Positions 33,941 through 43,061 of a stretch of 64,000 nt of DNA are shown one piece after another. The DNA comes from Streptomyces sp. CB02261 (lineage in GTDB: Bacteria > Actinomycetota > Actinomycetes > Streptomycetales > Streptomycetaceae). The stretch is taken from positions 647,019-711,018 of the forward strand of contig NZ_LIVX01000004.1 of assembly GCF_001905665.1 (NCBI RefSeq), in the 5' to 3' direction. Made by a program: the position numbers and the translations under genes. The stretch's first letter is position 1. Each line of letters begins with the position of its first letter. The notes beneath the pieces are model-generated. The model saw only the letters and a program-made list of their open reading frames with translations, had not been told where the DNA came from and did no database searches.

Positions 33941-34819
33941 GTGAACAAGGAGTGCACAGCTGTTGATCCGCTCACGGGCGGAGACGGTTCTCTTCATGAC
34001 GATCCGGCCGGTGTCCCCGACGAGTTCGGCGAAGCCCTGGCGGACATCCTCCGCCTGATTGACACGGCCGTCGACAGATATCGCGCCATGTCGTTAAGGG
34101 ATCAACTTATCGAGCCCGTGGAACCGGGACAGGGAGCGCTGCGAGAGGCCATCGTCGAGGTGATCGCCTCGGTGGAACGCTCCCTGGACGTGGTGATCTC
34201 GGCGGAGGCGGTGCGCACCGAGCAGCTGTGCGCGGACCTCCAGTCCTTGCTTCTGGCCATGGGGAAGAAGTGCCGGGTTCGCGTCCTGGTCAACCAGGCG
34301 ATGCTCGACCGGCGCTTCGGCGAGGAGCAGCGGGGCGGGGGCTACCCGCTGGACATCAGGGTGGCCCGGATGCCGTTCCTGGAGGCGGTCATCGCGGACG
34401 GCCGGGCCGCGGTGATGTGTACGGACCGGGGCGGGCAGACGTCGCTGGTCCGCGCGAAGGTCGTCACCGAATCGCTCCTGGCCCTGTTCGGCAGCGCGTG
34501 GCGCACCGCCGCCCCGCTCGGCGCCGGGGCCGACCCCGACCGTTCGGAACGCAGCCGTTACGCGGCGCGGATACTCCGACGGCTCTACGCCGGGGTCACC
34601 GACGAGGTCGCCGCACGGGAGCTGCGCATCTCGGTCCGCACCTACCGGCGGTACGTGGCGGAGATCCTGGACTCGCTGGGGACGAAGTCGCGGTTCCAGG
34701 CGGGCGTCCTCGCCGCCGACGCGGGGCTGCTCGCGATGTGGCCGCCGGGCGACCGCGACCGGGCGAGGAGCCAGGACCTCCCCGGGCCGGCCCACCCCGC
34801 CGGCAGGTCGCAGCCCTGA
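33941..34819 (+). CDS. Second pathway regulator, paralogue of the preceding gene (TTA codon)
   Basis: A 292-residue paralogue of the preceding regulator. The C-terminal HTH reads RYAARILRRLYAGVTDEVAARELRISVRTYRRYVAEIL and is clearly related. The N-terminal domain includes ALREAIVEVIASVERSLDVVISAE and the LVRAKVVTESLLALFGSAW segment also seen in shorter form in its neighbour. GTG 33941 has GGGAGA just upstream; ATG 33908, overlapping the previous stop, is an alternative. The TTA codon at 34094-34096 (codon 52) again implies bldA control. It is convergent with the P450 gene. Confidence 0.75.
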   Translation: MNKECTAVDPLTGGDGSLHDDPAGVPDEFGEALADILRLIDTAVDRYRAMSLRDQLIEPVEPGQGALREAIVEVIASVERSLDVVISAEAVRTEQLCADLQSLLLAMGKKCRVRVLVNQAMLDRRFGEEQRGGGYPLDIRVARMPFLEAVIADGRAAVMCTDRGGQTSLVRAKVVTESLLALFGSAWRTAAPLGAGADPDRSERSRYAARILRRLYAGVTDEVAARELRISVRTYRRYVAEILDSLGTKSRFQAGVLAADAGLLAMWPPGDRDRARSQDLPGPAHPAGRSQP

Positions 34820-34873
34820 GGACCGCCTGTTCGTGTCCGGCACATCCCGCGCGGCGGGCACAGACGTCATGTG

Positions 34874-36331
34874 TCAGCCGTGGCCCAGGGGGCAGGACGA
34901 GGAGCCGGCGGTGCCGCCCGGGCGGGCGAGGTGTGCAGGTGCCTCGTCCGCCCGGACGGCCGCGGGCCCGGGGAACCCGCGCCGCTCGACCCTCATGGGG
35001 ACCCCGCCCTTGGGGCGCAGGGTGACCATCGGCTCCTTGACCGGCGCCGGCCCGGGCACGGAGTGCAGGCGGACCCGCTGGGCGAGTGTGGCGAGCACCA
35101 TGTGGCCGTTGAGCAGGGCGTGGTGGTTGCCGATGCAGACCCGGTGGCCCGCGCCGAAGGGCAGATAGGCGTGGCGCGGTATCCGGGCCTCGCGCTCCGG
35201 CGAGAACCGGTCCGGGTCGAAGCGCTCGGGGTCGGGGAAGTAGTCCGCGCGACGGTGCAGCGTATACGGGCTGAACACCACGGTGGTGCCGGCCGGGAGG
35301 CGGTGGCCGAGGATGTCGACGTCCTCGGTGGCCTGCCGGGTGAACATGTAGACGGGCGGATAGAGACGCATCGTCTCCTTGAACACCTGGAGGGCGTAGG
35401 GGAGCCGGGGCAGGTCGTCCAGGGTCGGCGGCCGGCCGCCGAGCGCCCCGTCCACCTCGTCCAGCAGCCGCTCGTAGACCTCGGGGTGTTCGGCGAGCAG
35501 GTGGAGGCTCCAGGCGAGACCGGTGGCGGTGGTCTCATGGCCGGGCATGAACATGTTGAGCGCCTCGTCCCGGATCTGCTTGTCGCTGAACGGGGAGCCG
35601 TCCTCGCGCCGGGTCTCCATGAGGAGGTTGAGCCAGTCGTCCGGCCTGCGGTCCAGGGACCGGCGGTCGGCGAGGAGGGAGTAGAAGGTGCGCTCCAGCC
35701 GTTCGATCGCCCGCCGGTAGCGCAGGTTCGCCGGGGTCGGCCACGTGATGCCCAGGGGGACCAGGGCGCTCGCCATGGAGTCGAAGCCGTGGATGGCGTC
35801 GGTGAGCGCGTTGCCCAACTCGTCGGCGTCGTCGAGGATGTCGCGGCTGAACAGGTTCTGGCCGACGACGCCGAGGATCAGCCGCACCATCTCGCGGCGC
35901 ACGTCGACCACCTCGCCGTCGGCCCAGCGCCCCGACACCGTCCCGGTGACGCGCGCGGCGATGTCCGCCGACGGTTTCACCGCCGCGTTGTGGAACCGCG
36001 GCTGGATGATGCGGCGGTTGTGCTTGTGTTCCTCGTCGGTCGCCGTCAGGAGGCCGTCGCCCAGCAGGGGCCGGGCGAAGGCGCGGAAGCGGTCGGTCTT
36101 CTCGAAGAGCCGGCCCTTCCTGATGAGGACCTCGTGCACCAGCTCGACCGAGTTCGCCAGGTGGAAATCGTCGCCGGCGATCCTGTAGACGCCGAGGTCT
36201 CCGCAGTCCTCGAACGTGCGGGAGAAGAGGGACAGTCGATCCTGCCTGAACTCCCAGGTGTTCCCGATCACGGGGCTCCCTTTCAGTCTGGGCACCGTCG
36301 GGTTGTTCCGGGAGAAAGCGGCTCGTGACAT
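34874..36331 (-). CDS. Cytochrome P450 (fatty-acid-hydroxylase-like clan)
   Basis: A 485-residue P450. The I-helix motif is MPGHETTATG near 268-277, the K-helix ExxR is in FKETMRLYPP, and the heme-binding loop is FGAGHRVCIG near 415-424 with the Cys ligand. The sequence style (proline-rich N-terminal segment, LPYALQVFKETMRLYPP) resembles the class of fatty-acid-type P450s rather than macrolide P450s. It is divergent from the carboxylase gene, with a shared 252-bp control region. It would hydroxylate or desaturate the polyketide chain or a precursor. A C-terminal Pro/Gly-rich tail of about 30 residues is unusual. Confidence 0.9.
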   Translation of the reverse strand: MSRAAFSRNNPTVPRLKGSPVIGNTWEFRQDRLSLFSRTFEDCGDLGVYRIAGDDFHLANSVELVHEVLIRKGRLFEKTDRFRAFARPLLGDGLLTATDEEHKHNRRIIQPRFHNAAVKPSADIAARVTGTVSGRWADGEVVDVRREMVRLILGVVGQNLFSRDILDDADELGNALTDAIHGFDSMASALVPLGITWPTPANLRYRRAIERLERTFYSLLADRRSLDRRPDDWLNLLMETRREDGSPFSDKQIRDEALNMFMPGHETTATGLAWSLHLLAEHPEVYERLLDEVDGALGGRPPTLDDLPRLPYALQVFKETMRLYPPVYMFTRQATEDVDILGHRLPAGTTVVFSPYTLHRRADYFPDPERFDPDRFSPEREARIPRHAYLPFGAGHRVCIGNHHALLNGHMVLATLAQRVRLHSVPGPAPVKEPMVTLRPKGGVPMRVERRGFPGPAAVRADEAPAHLARPGGTAGSSSCPLGHG

Positions 36332-36397
36332 TCTCTCGCCTTCCGTGATCGACAAGCCGCGAGCGAACGCGACTTCCGGATTCAACACCATTGAAAT

Positions 36398-36419
36398 GTT
36401 CCGGAGCGCGCCTCGGAAC
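36398..36419. promoter_or_regulatory. Imperfect inverted repeat in the P450/carboxylase control region
   Basis: GTTCCG at 36398-36403 and CGGAAC at 36414-36419 flank a GC-rich centre; 18 of 22 positions are symmetric. It lies 67 bp upstream of the P450 start and is a possible operator. Confidence 0.35.
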
Positions 36420-36424
36420 AGGTG

Positions 36425-36438
36425 GGCAGGTAGCTGCC
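36425..36438. promoter_or_regulatory. GGCAG-N4-CTGCC palindrome at the P450/carboxylase divergent promoter
   Basis: The site GGCAG-GTAG-CTGCC is a perfect 5-bp-arm palindrome, 12 bp before TTGTTGACA (36451-36459), which contains a consensus TTGACA -35 for the carboxylase gene. The same palindrome with nearly the same spacing to TTGTTGAC occurs at 55923, before the MFS gene. Confidence 0.5.
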
Positions 36439-36583
36439 AGAGCAGACATCTTGTTGACACCTCGGTGAACTTTGCGGCATGCCCCGAGGGCCCCGGACCT
36501 ATGGTCGGGGCGATAGTCCCGGGTGTGCTGTGCCTTCGTCCGCAGGCCACCCGGAATTCGACCCAACCCCGGGGGAGACCGTC

Positions 36584-38155
36584 ATGAACGCACCGCAGGC
36601 CGGCGGGTCCACGCGTACCCGTCTGGCAGAACTCCGCGACCTGCGCGAGGAGGTCATGAGGGGTCCGAGCGAGAAGGCCACGCAGGCGCAGCACGCGAAG
36701 GGCAAGCTGACCGCCCGGGAGCGGATCGACCTGCTTCTCGACGAGGGCTCCTTCCACGAGGTCGAGCCGCTGCGGCGGCACCGGGCCACGGGGTTCGGGC
36801 TGGAGAGCAGGAGGCCGCACACCGACGGGGTGATCGTCGGCTGGGGCACGGTCCACGGCCGGACGGTGTTCACCTACGCGCACGACTTCCGGATCTTCGG
36901 GGGCGCACTCGGCGAGGCGCACGCGCAGAAGATCCACAAGATCATGGACATGGCGCTCGCGGCGGGCGCGCCGCTGGTGTCACTCAACGACGGCGCGGGC
37001 GCGCGCATCCAGGAGGGCGTTACGGCGCTCGCCGGGTACGGCGGGATCTTCCGGCGCAACACCCGGGCTTCGGGGGTGATACCGCAGATCAGCGTGATGC
37101 TCGGCCCGTGCGCCGGCGGCGCCGCCTACTCGCCCGCCCTGACGGATTTCGTCTTCATGGTCCGTGAGACCTCGCAGATGTTCATCACCGGACCGGACGT
37201 GGTCCAGGCGGTGACCGGCGAGAAGATCTCCCAGAACGGGCTCGGGGGAGCGGACGTGCACTCGTCGGTGTCCGGGGTCTCCCACTTCGCATACGACGAC
37301 GAGGAGACATGCCTGGAGGAGGTCCGCTACCTGCTGTCGCTGCTGCCGCTGAACAACCGCGAGCTGCCGCCGAGCCTGCCGGCCGGGGATCCGCCGGACC
37401 GCCGCTGCGACGTGCTGCGGGACCTGGTGCCGGCCGACGGCAACCGCCCGTACGACATGCGGCAGGTGATCGAGGAGATCGTCGACGACGGCGAGTTCAT
37501 GGAGGTCCACGAGCGCTGGGCCACCAACGTGATCTGCGCGCTCGCCCGGATCGACGGCCATGTGGTCGGTCTCGTCGCCAACCAGCCGCAGTCCCTGGCC
37601 GGCGTCCTCGACATCCACGCCTCCGAGAAGGCCGCCCGCTTCGTCCAGCTGTGCGACGCCTTCAGTATTCCGCTGGTCACCCTGCTCGACGTGCCGGGCT
37701 TCCTGCCGGGCGTCGACCAGGAGCACGACGGGATCATCCGGCACGGCGCCAAGCTGCTCTACGCGTACTGCAACGCCACCGTGCCGCGGATCCAGCTGAT
37801 CCTGCGCAAGGCGTACGGCGGCGCGTACATCGTCATGGACTCCCGTTCCATCGGCGCGGACCTGTCCTACGCCTGGCCCACCAACGAGATCGCCGTGATG
37901 GGCGCCGAGGGGGCGGCCAACGTCATCTTCCGCCGCGAGATCGCCGCCGCCGACGACCCCGAGGCGGAGCGCGCGCAGAAGATCAAGGAGTACCGGAGCG
38001 AGCTGATGCACCCCTACTACGCGGCCGAACGCGGCCTGGTCGACGACGTCATCGACCCGGCCGAGACCCGCGAGGTGCTCGCCGCCGCGCTCGGTGTGCT
38101 CCGTGCGAAGCACGCCGACCTGCCGGCGCGGAAGCACGGAAACCCGCCGATCTGA
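36584..38155 (+). CDS. Acyl-CoA carboxylase beta (carboxyltransferase) subunit
   Basis: A 523-residue carboxyltransferase of the PccB/AccD type. It shows GKLTARERIDLLLDEGSF near 39-56, the AHDFRIFGGALGEAHAQKI stretch, the oxyanion-hole GPCAGGAAYSPALTDF near 173, and the second crotonase half VPGFLPGVDQEHDGIIRHGAKLLYAY. With a biotinylated alpha subunit encoded elsewhere it would make malonyl- or methylmalonyl-CoA, feeding the polyketide synthase. The residue that sets propionyl/acetyl preference could not be aligned by eye. ATG 36584 has GGGGGAGA upstream. Confidence 0.9.
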   Translation: MNAPQAGGSTRTRLAELRDLREEVMRGPSEKATQAQHAKGKLTARERIDLLLDEGSFHEVEPLRRHRATGFGLESRRPHTDGVIVGWGTVHGRTVFTYAHDFRIFGGALGEAHAQKIHKIMDMALAAGAPLVSLNDGAGARIQEGVTALAGYGGIFRRNTRASGVIPQISVMLGPCAGGAAYSPALTDFVFMVRETSQMFITGPDVVQAVTGEKISQNGLGGADVHSSVSGVSHFAYDDEETCLEEVRYLLSLLPLNNRELPPSLPAGDPPDRRCDVLRDLVPADGNRPYDMRQVIEEIVDDGEFMEVHERWATNVICALARIDGHVVGLVANQPQSLAGVLDIHASEKAARFVQLCDAFSIPLVTLLDVPGFLPGVDQEHDGIIRHGAKLLYAYCNATVPRIQLILRKAYGGAYIVMDSRSIGADLSYAWPTNEIAVMGAEGAANVIFRREIAAADDPEAERAQKIKEYRSELMHPYYAAERGLVDDVIDPAETREVLAAALGVLRAKHADLPARKHGNPPI

Positions 38156-38159
38156 CCGA

Positions 38160-38179
38160 CCGTGCGGGCTCCCGCACGG
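38160..38179 (+). terminator. Hairpin terminator after the carboxylase gene
   Basis: CCGTGCGG at 38160-38167 pairs perfectly with CCGCACGG at 38172-38179 around a four-base loop, 5 bp after the stop codon. Confidence 0.65.
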
Positions 38180-38330
38180 GTCCGCGGCGCACCACGCCGT
38201 GGAGCCCGGGCCGGCGGGGCCGCACCCGCCCGGGCGCACCCCGTACGCCGGGCCGGGCCCGAGCGTTGCGCGGCCAGGGCCGCAGCAAATTGCCAGTCGA
38301 ATTGCGCCAGGCAGTATCCGACCGGCGGTT

Positions 38331-38344
38331 GGCAGCTAGTTGCA
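38331..38344. promoter_or_regulatory. GGCAG-N4 palindrome variant upstream of the PKS operon
   Basis: The site GGCAG-CTAG-TTGCA matches the cluster palindrome in the left half and three of five bases in the right half. It lies 110 bp before the first ACP gene in a 298-bp gap that has no gene. Two AATTGC direct repeats (38288, 38300) precede it. TTGTCC follows at 38352. Confidence 0.35.
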
Positions 38345-38453
38345 CGAACGCTTGTCCGAGCCTCTGCGGTCCGAATAGCGTGATCAACAGCGCGGGAGAT
38401 TCCGCAGTTCCTTCTTCGTCGACTCTGCTGAAACAGAGAAAGTGAGGCCTTTC

Positions 38454-38711
38454 GTGGCTGCCACCATTGTTGAACGCCAGCAGACCATCAAGGAAATCGT
38501 GTGCGACATCCTGGAGATCGACCCGGAAGAGGTGACGCAGACGAGCCTCTTCAAGGAGGAGCACGACGCGGACTCGCTGCGCGCGATCGAGATCCTGGCC
38601 TCTCTGGAAAAGGAGTTCGGCGCGGTCATCAACCAGTCCGAGCTCGGCCGGATGGTCAATCTCGAGGGCGTCTACGACGTGGTGGCCGAGGCCGCCGGCT
38701 GGAAGCTCTGA
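38454..38711 (+). CDS. Acyl carrier protein 1
   Basis: An 85-residue discrete ACP. The phosphopantetheine site is the Ser in HDADSLRAIE near residues 39-48, with the usual four-helix pattern around it. GTG 38454 is preferred over the in-frame GTG 38442 because GTGAGG lies just upstream. It opens the main PKS operon, 69 bp before a ketosynthase. It differs clearly from ACP 2 at 51.7 kb, so the two probably serve different steps. Confidence 0.92.
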   Translation: MAATIVERQQTIKEIVCDILEIDPEEVTQTSLFKEEHDADSLRAIEILASLEKEFGAVINQSELGRMVNLEGVYDVVAEAAGWKL

Positions 38712-38780
38712 CGAGCGGCGCCGCGCCTGCGGACGAGTGACCTGAAGCGCGGCCCGGTGCCGCCAGATCTCGGGGTGAAT

Positions 38781-40022
38781 ATGTCTGATAAACCGGCAAA
38801 CAGAGTGGTCATCACCGGGCTCGGCGCGGTGTCCAGCATCGGCCAGGGAGCAGTCGAGTTCCTGGCCGGGCTGCGCTCGGGGCGCAGCGCCGCGAAGCCG
38901 ATCACCGCGTTCGACACCACAGGGTTCGAGCACGCCAACGGCTGCGAGATATCCGACTTCGAACCGACCGACTGGATCAGGAACTTCGACGTCGAGGAAC
39001 TGGGCCGGGCGAGCCAGTTCTCGGTCGCGGCGTCCAGGATGGCGGTCGCCGACGCCGCCCTCGAGGAGGCCGACCTCAGGGCCCACCGGTGCCTGATCTC
39101 CATCGGCACCACCGACGGCGAGTCGCGCGACCTGGACCAGCTGGTCGAGACGGAGGTCGAGGCCGGGCCCGAGCGGATGGACCGGACGGTCGCCGCCCGC
39201 ATCCCGGCGGGCCGCCTCTCCGCCGCGGTGGCCCGTGAGCTCCGGCTCACCCGGGTCGAGGCGGTGACCCTGCCCACCGCGTGCGCGGCGGGCAACTACG
39301 CGATCGGCTACGGGTACGACGCCATCCGGTCCGGGGAGGTCGAGTTCGCCCTCTGCGGCGGGGCCGACGCCCTGTGCCGGAAGACCTTCACCGGCTTCTA
39401 CCGCCTCGGCACCATCGCGCCGGAGCGCTGCCAGCCCTTCGACGTCGACCGCAAGGGCATCCTCACCGGCGAGGGCGCCGGGGTGCTGCTCCTGGAGAGC
39501 CTGGAGTCGGCCCTCGCACGCGGTGCGCACATCTACGCCGAGATCCTCGGGTACGGGCTCAACTGCGACGCGTACCACCCGGTCGCCCCGAACCAGGACA
39601 GCGTCGCCCGCTGCATGCAGCGCGCCCTCGACAACGCGGGCGTGAAGCCGGCACAGGTGGACTTCATCTCCGCGCACGGCACCGGTACCAAGGCCAACGA
39701 CGTCACCGAGGCGGGAGCCATCCGCCAGGTGTTCGGCGAGCAGCCGCCCCGGACCATCTCCATCAAGTCGATGATCGGGCACAGCATGGGGGCGGCCAGC
39801 GCCCTCGCCTCGATCGCCTGCGCACTGGCGATCGAGGAGGGGTTCATCCCGCCGACCATCAACCACGTGACGACGGACCCCGAGTGCAACGTCGACTGCG
39901 TGCCCAACGAGGCCGTCGACGCCGATCTGCGGGTCGTGCAGAACAACGGGCTCGCGTTCGGCGGCAACAACTCCGTCGTGATCTACGGCAAGTACGAGGC
40001 GAGCGAGGCGGCGCGGCTGTGA
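38781..40022 (+). CDS. Beta-ketoacyl-ACP synthase (KS 1, full catalytic triad)
   Basis: A 413-residue FabF/KS-alpha type ketosynthase. The triad is complete: Cys168 in PTACAAGN, His298 in SAHGTGT and His333 in IGHSMGA. It catalyses decarboxylative condensation of malonyl-ACP with an acyl chain. It overlaps the start of the second ketosynthase by four bases. No partner lacking Cys is directly adjacent, so it may pair with one of the degenerate proteins further on or act alone. Confidence 0.92.
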   Translation: MSDKPANRVVITGLGAVSSIGQGAVEFLAGLRSGRSAAKPITAFDTTGFEHANGCEISDFEPTDWIRNFDVEELGRASQFSVAASRMAVADAALEEADLRAHRCLISIGTTDGESRDLDQLVETEVEAGPERMDRTVAARIPAGRLSAAVARELRLTRVEAVTLPTACAAGNYAIGYGYDAIRSGEVEFALCGGADALCRKTFTGFYRLGTIAPERCQPFDVDRKGILTGEGAGVLLLESLESALARGAHIYAEILGYGLNCDAYHPVAPNQDSVARCMQRALDNAGVKPAQVDFISAHGTGTKANDVTEAGAIRQVFGEQPPRTISIKSMIGHSMGAASALASIACALAIEEGFIPPTINHVTTDPECNVDCVPNEAVDADLRVVQNNGLAFGGNNSVVIYGKYEASEAARL

Positions 40023-41194
40023 CGGATCAGGGCCCGGTGGCACCGGGCGCGCTCCACCCCGAGGTGATCGGGCTCGGAGCGGTCAACAGTGTGGGCGACG
40101 GCGTCGACGATGTCTTCGACGCGCTGTGCGCGGGCCGCGACGGCCGCGCACCCCTGCGCGGCTTCGACCGCGGCCGGTTCCGGGCGCAGCAGGCGTACGA
40201 GATCGACGACCGGCCCGCCGACGGCCGGGACGTGCCGGGCCGCGCCACCCGCTGGCTCGTCCGGGCCGTCGAGGAGGCGGCGCACGACGCCGGCCTCGGC
40301 AGCGACCTCGGCGAGGTGCCGATCCTGGTCGGCACCGGCCTGCGGGAACTGCGGTCCGCGGAACTCGGCTGGCGCGACGGAGCCCCCTTCGACGTGGCGG
40401 ACCTGCACTTCGGTCCCGCCCTGAAGGAGCGCTTCGGCGCGGTGCGCACGTACACCGTCTCCAACGCCTGCTCCGCGTCGCTGTACGCCCTGGCGATGGG
40501 CTGCGACCTGCTGGCCGCGGGAGAGGCGGAGCACGTCGTCGTCGCCGGTGTCGACACGCTCACCGAGAGCATGTACGGCCTCCTCGACCGGGTGCACATG
40601 GAGCCCCCGGACCGGGTCAGGCCGTTCGACCAGGACCGCCGGGGCGTCCTGATGGGCGACGGGGCCGCCGCGGTCGTGCTGCGCCGCGCCGACGCCGCCC
40701 GGGGCGCGAAGGTCCACGGACTGGTGCGCTCGGTGCACGTCAACTGCGACGCCTTCCACGTCACCGCGCCCGATCCCGGCGGGGTCGCCGAGGCGGTCCG
40801 CGGCGCCCACCGGCAGGCGGGCGTCGGGCCCGAGGACATCGACCTGGTACTGCTGCACGGCACCGGGACGCTGCTCAACGACGAGGCCGAGGCCGCCGCG
40901 ATCGCCGAGGTCTTCGGGCCGCACACCGGCGGCCCGCTGATGACCGCGGTCAAGTCCATGACCGGGCACACCTCCGGCGGCTCGGGCCTGCTCGGCCTGA
41001 TCGTCGCCCTGCGCTCGCTCGCGTCCGGACGGGTGCCCCCGACCGTGGGGCTGGAGAAGCCGATCGGCGAGGCGGGGGACTTCCGGTTCGCCCAGGACGA
41101 CGAGGTCCGGGCCGGAATGACGCTCGCGCAGGTGAACGCGTTCGGATTCGGCGGCGTGAACGCGGTCGCCGTCGTGGAGAGGGCAGGCGAGTGA
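40019..41194 (+). CDS. Beta-ketoacyl-ACP synthase (KS 2, full catalytic triad)
   Basis: A 391-residue ketosynthase, GTG start fixed by overlap with KS 1. The triad is Cys151 in SNACSAS, His280 in LLHGTGT and His317 in MTGHTSGG. It overlaps the following degenerate ketosynthase by four bases, so KS 2 and that protein are the most natural KS/CLF pair. It is slightly shorter than typical KS-alpha proteins at the N-terminus but retains the VIGLGAVNSVG strand. Confidence 0.9.
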   Translation: MTDQGPVAPGALHPEVIGLGAVNSVGDGVDDVFDALCAGRDGRAPLRGFDRGRFRAQQAYEIDDRPADGRDVPGRATRWLVRAVEEAAHDAGLGSDLGEVPILVGTGLRELRSAELGWRDGAPFDVADLHFGPALKERFGAVRTYTVSNACSASLYALAMGCDLLAAGEAEHVVVAGVDTLTESMYGLLDRVHMEPPDRVRPFDQDRRGVLMGDGAAAVVLRRADAARGAKVHGLVRSVHVNCDAFHVTAPDPGGVAEAVRGAHRQAGVGPEDIDLVLLHGTGTLLNDEAEAAAIAEVFGPHTGGPLMTAVKSMTGHTSGGSGLLGLIVALRSLASGRVPPTVGLEKPIGEAGDFRFAQDDEVRAGMTLAQVNAFGFGGVNAVAVVERAGE

Positions 41195-42198
41195 AGCCGG
41201 CGGGAATCCTGGTGACCGGTGTCGGGACGGCACTGCCCGGCGTGGCCGGCCCCGCGGACCTGTTGCGGTCCGCGCCCACCGGAACGGAGCCGCAGGTCGA
41301 CCCCGCGGCGCTGCTCGGCAAGCGCGGCCTGCGGTACAAGGACCGGGCCTCCCAGCTCGCCCTGTGTGCCGCGCGGGACGGCCTGCGGGCGGCCGGACTC
41401 CTGTCCGACGACGGGTCCGGACTCACCGTGCCCGGCTCATCGGTGGGGGTGGTGGCCAGCTCCAACCTGGGGAACCTGGACACCGTCTGCTCGGTGGCGG
41501 ACGGCATCAAGGAGCTCGGGGTCGACGGCATCAGCCCGATGGGGCTGCCGAACGCGTCCAGCAACGTGATCGCCTCCACCGTGGCGATCCGCTACGGACT
41601 GCGCGGGCCGAATCTGATGGTCTGCAACGGGGCGGCGTCCGGCCTGGACGCGGTCTTCTGGGGAGCGGCCACCGTCGCCGCCCGCCGGGCCGACCGTGTC
41701 CTGGTGATCGGTGTCGAGACCGACAACCGCTACGTACGGGGCCTGTTGGGTGACCCGGACGGGCAACTGCTCGACGGAGCCGTGTCCTTGGTCCTGGAGC
41801 GGCCCGAGGCCGCCGCCGAGCGCGGTGCCGCCGCCGTCGCCGTCCTCGGCAGATCCACCCGCCAGGCGGGGGTGGAGCCCTGCCTGGAGCGGCTCGTGGA
41901 CGGAGAGGGCCGGGAGCCCGGTGTCTGGTTCGTCCCGGAGGGATACGGCGCGCCGGAGAACCGAGGCCCTCGGACCGCCGGCGACGGGCCGGTGTCCGGC
42001 GAGGTGCCGCGCGTCGACCTCAGCACGGTCTTCGGGCGGGCCTCCGGCGCCCTCGGTGTGCTGCAGTGTGCGGCGGCCGTCGGCTGGTTCGTCGGCGCCG
42101 GTGCGGGCTCGGACCGGCACGCCCTGGTGACCACGGGCGCCGACGGGGACGACGCGGTCGCCTCGTACCTGCTCCTGCCGCCCGGGTCCGCCGCGTGA
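41191..42198 (+). CDS. Ketosynthase-like chain-length-factor candidate (CLF 1, active-site Cys replaced)
   Basis: A 335-residue thiolase-fold protein. The segment aligned with the KS nucleophile reads CNGAASGLDAV (145-155), with Ala where Cys is expected, and no HGTGT motif is present. It is therefore unlikely to condense by itself and looks like a KS-beta/CLF partner that sets chain length. The GTG start overlaps KS 2 and the stop overlaps the next hydrolase, so three proteins are translationally coupled. Confidence 0.78.
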   Translation: MKPAGILVTGVGTALPGVAGPADLLRSAPTGTEPQVDPAALLGKRGLRYKDRASQLALCAARDGLRAAGLLSDDGSGLTVPGSSVGVVASSNLGNLDTVCSVADGIKELGVDGISPMGLPNASSNVIASTVAIRYGLRGPNLMVCNGAASGLDAVFWGAATVAARRADRVLVIGVETDNRYVRGLLGDPDGQLLDGAVSLVLERPEAAAERGAAAVAVLGRSTRQAGVEPCLERLVDGEGREPGVWFVPEGYGAPENRGPRTAGDGPVSGEVPRVDLSTVFGRASGALGVLQCAAAVGWFVGAGAGSDRHALVTTGADGDDAVASYLLLPPGSAA

Positions 42199-43061
42199 GC
42201 GCCGTGGAACCGCCCGTGTCGGTGACCCTGCGCCGTCCGGGCCGCGGCCCCGCCCCGCTGCGGGTGCTGTTCCTGCACGGACTGGCCGGCGGCGGCAACG
42301 TCTGGGACGAATACCTGACCCGGGCCGCGGACCACGGCCACGCGCTGTGGACGGCGGAGCTGCCGTGGCGGTCCGAGGAGGTCCCGGGCTGGGCCGCGCA
42401 CTCACCGGCCCACTGGACGGCCCGTGCCATGGCGCAGGTGCCCGGCGGACCCGACGTGGTGGTGGCGCACTCCTTCGGGGCCGGGGCGCTCCTCGCGCTG
42501 CTCGACGGGCAGGGCGTCGAGCCGGGCGGGCTGGCACCGGACGGGGTGGACGCGTTCACCTGGCACCGTCTGAGGGGCGTCGTCCTGGTGTCGCCGTTCT
42601 ACCGGGCCCGGCCCGAGCAGTTCGACTGGGACGCGCTCTCCTACTACGTCAACGGGTTCGGCCGGATCCTGGAGGACGGGCTGCGGGTCCGGTCCGGCGG
42701 CCGCATCGTCGGCGACTTGCGCCGGGACATGGCGCTGAAGGTGCGCGAGCGCGTCGGCCCGTACGGCTGGACGAGCTTCTTCGACACCTATCTGCGCACG
42801 CCGTACCTGCGGACCGAGCGTCTCAGCGGGCCCTGCCTGGTGATCGGCGGGGAGTCGGACTTCGCCGCCTTCCCCGACGAGAGCGAAGCGCTGGGCGCGG
42901 CCCTGCCGGACGCGACCGTGAAGATCCTCGGCGAGTGCGGCCACTTCGCCATGGTCGAACAGGCCGCCGCGTTCGCCTCCCTGACCGACAGCTTTCTTGA
43001 TTCCGCCGCAGCCCGGCCCCGGCCGGGTGCGACCCACGAACGTGCGAGGGAGAACATCTGA
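42195..43061 (+). CDS. Alpha/beta hydrolase (candidate chain-release or editing enzyme)
   Basis: A 288-residue hydrolase with the oxyanion segment FLHGLAGGGNVWDEY near 27-41, the nucleophile elbow VAHSFGAG (Ser93) and a C-terminal His in GECGHFAMVEQ. It resembles serine hydrolases that release or edit acyl chains. It overlaps CLF 1 by four bases and abuts the double-hotdog gene, so it belongs to the core operon. The substrate could be acyl-ACP or an ester; this is inferred from context. Confidence 0.82.
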   Translation: MSAVEPPVSVTLRRPGRGPAPLRVLFLHGLAGGGNVWDEYLTRAADHGHALWTAELPWRSEEVPGWAAHSPAHWTARAMAQVPGGPDVVVAHSFGAGALLALLDGQGVEPGGLAPDGVDAFTWHRLRGVVLVSPFYRARPEQFDWDALSYYVNGFGRILEDGLRVRSGGRIVGDLRRDMALKVRERVGPYGWTSFFDTYLRTPYLRTERLSGPCLVIGGESDFAAFPDESEALGAALPDATVKILGECGHFAMVEQAAAFASLTDSFLDSAAARPRPGATHERARENI

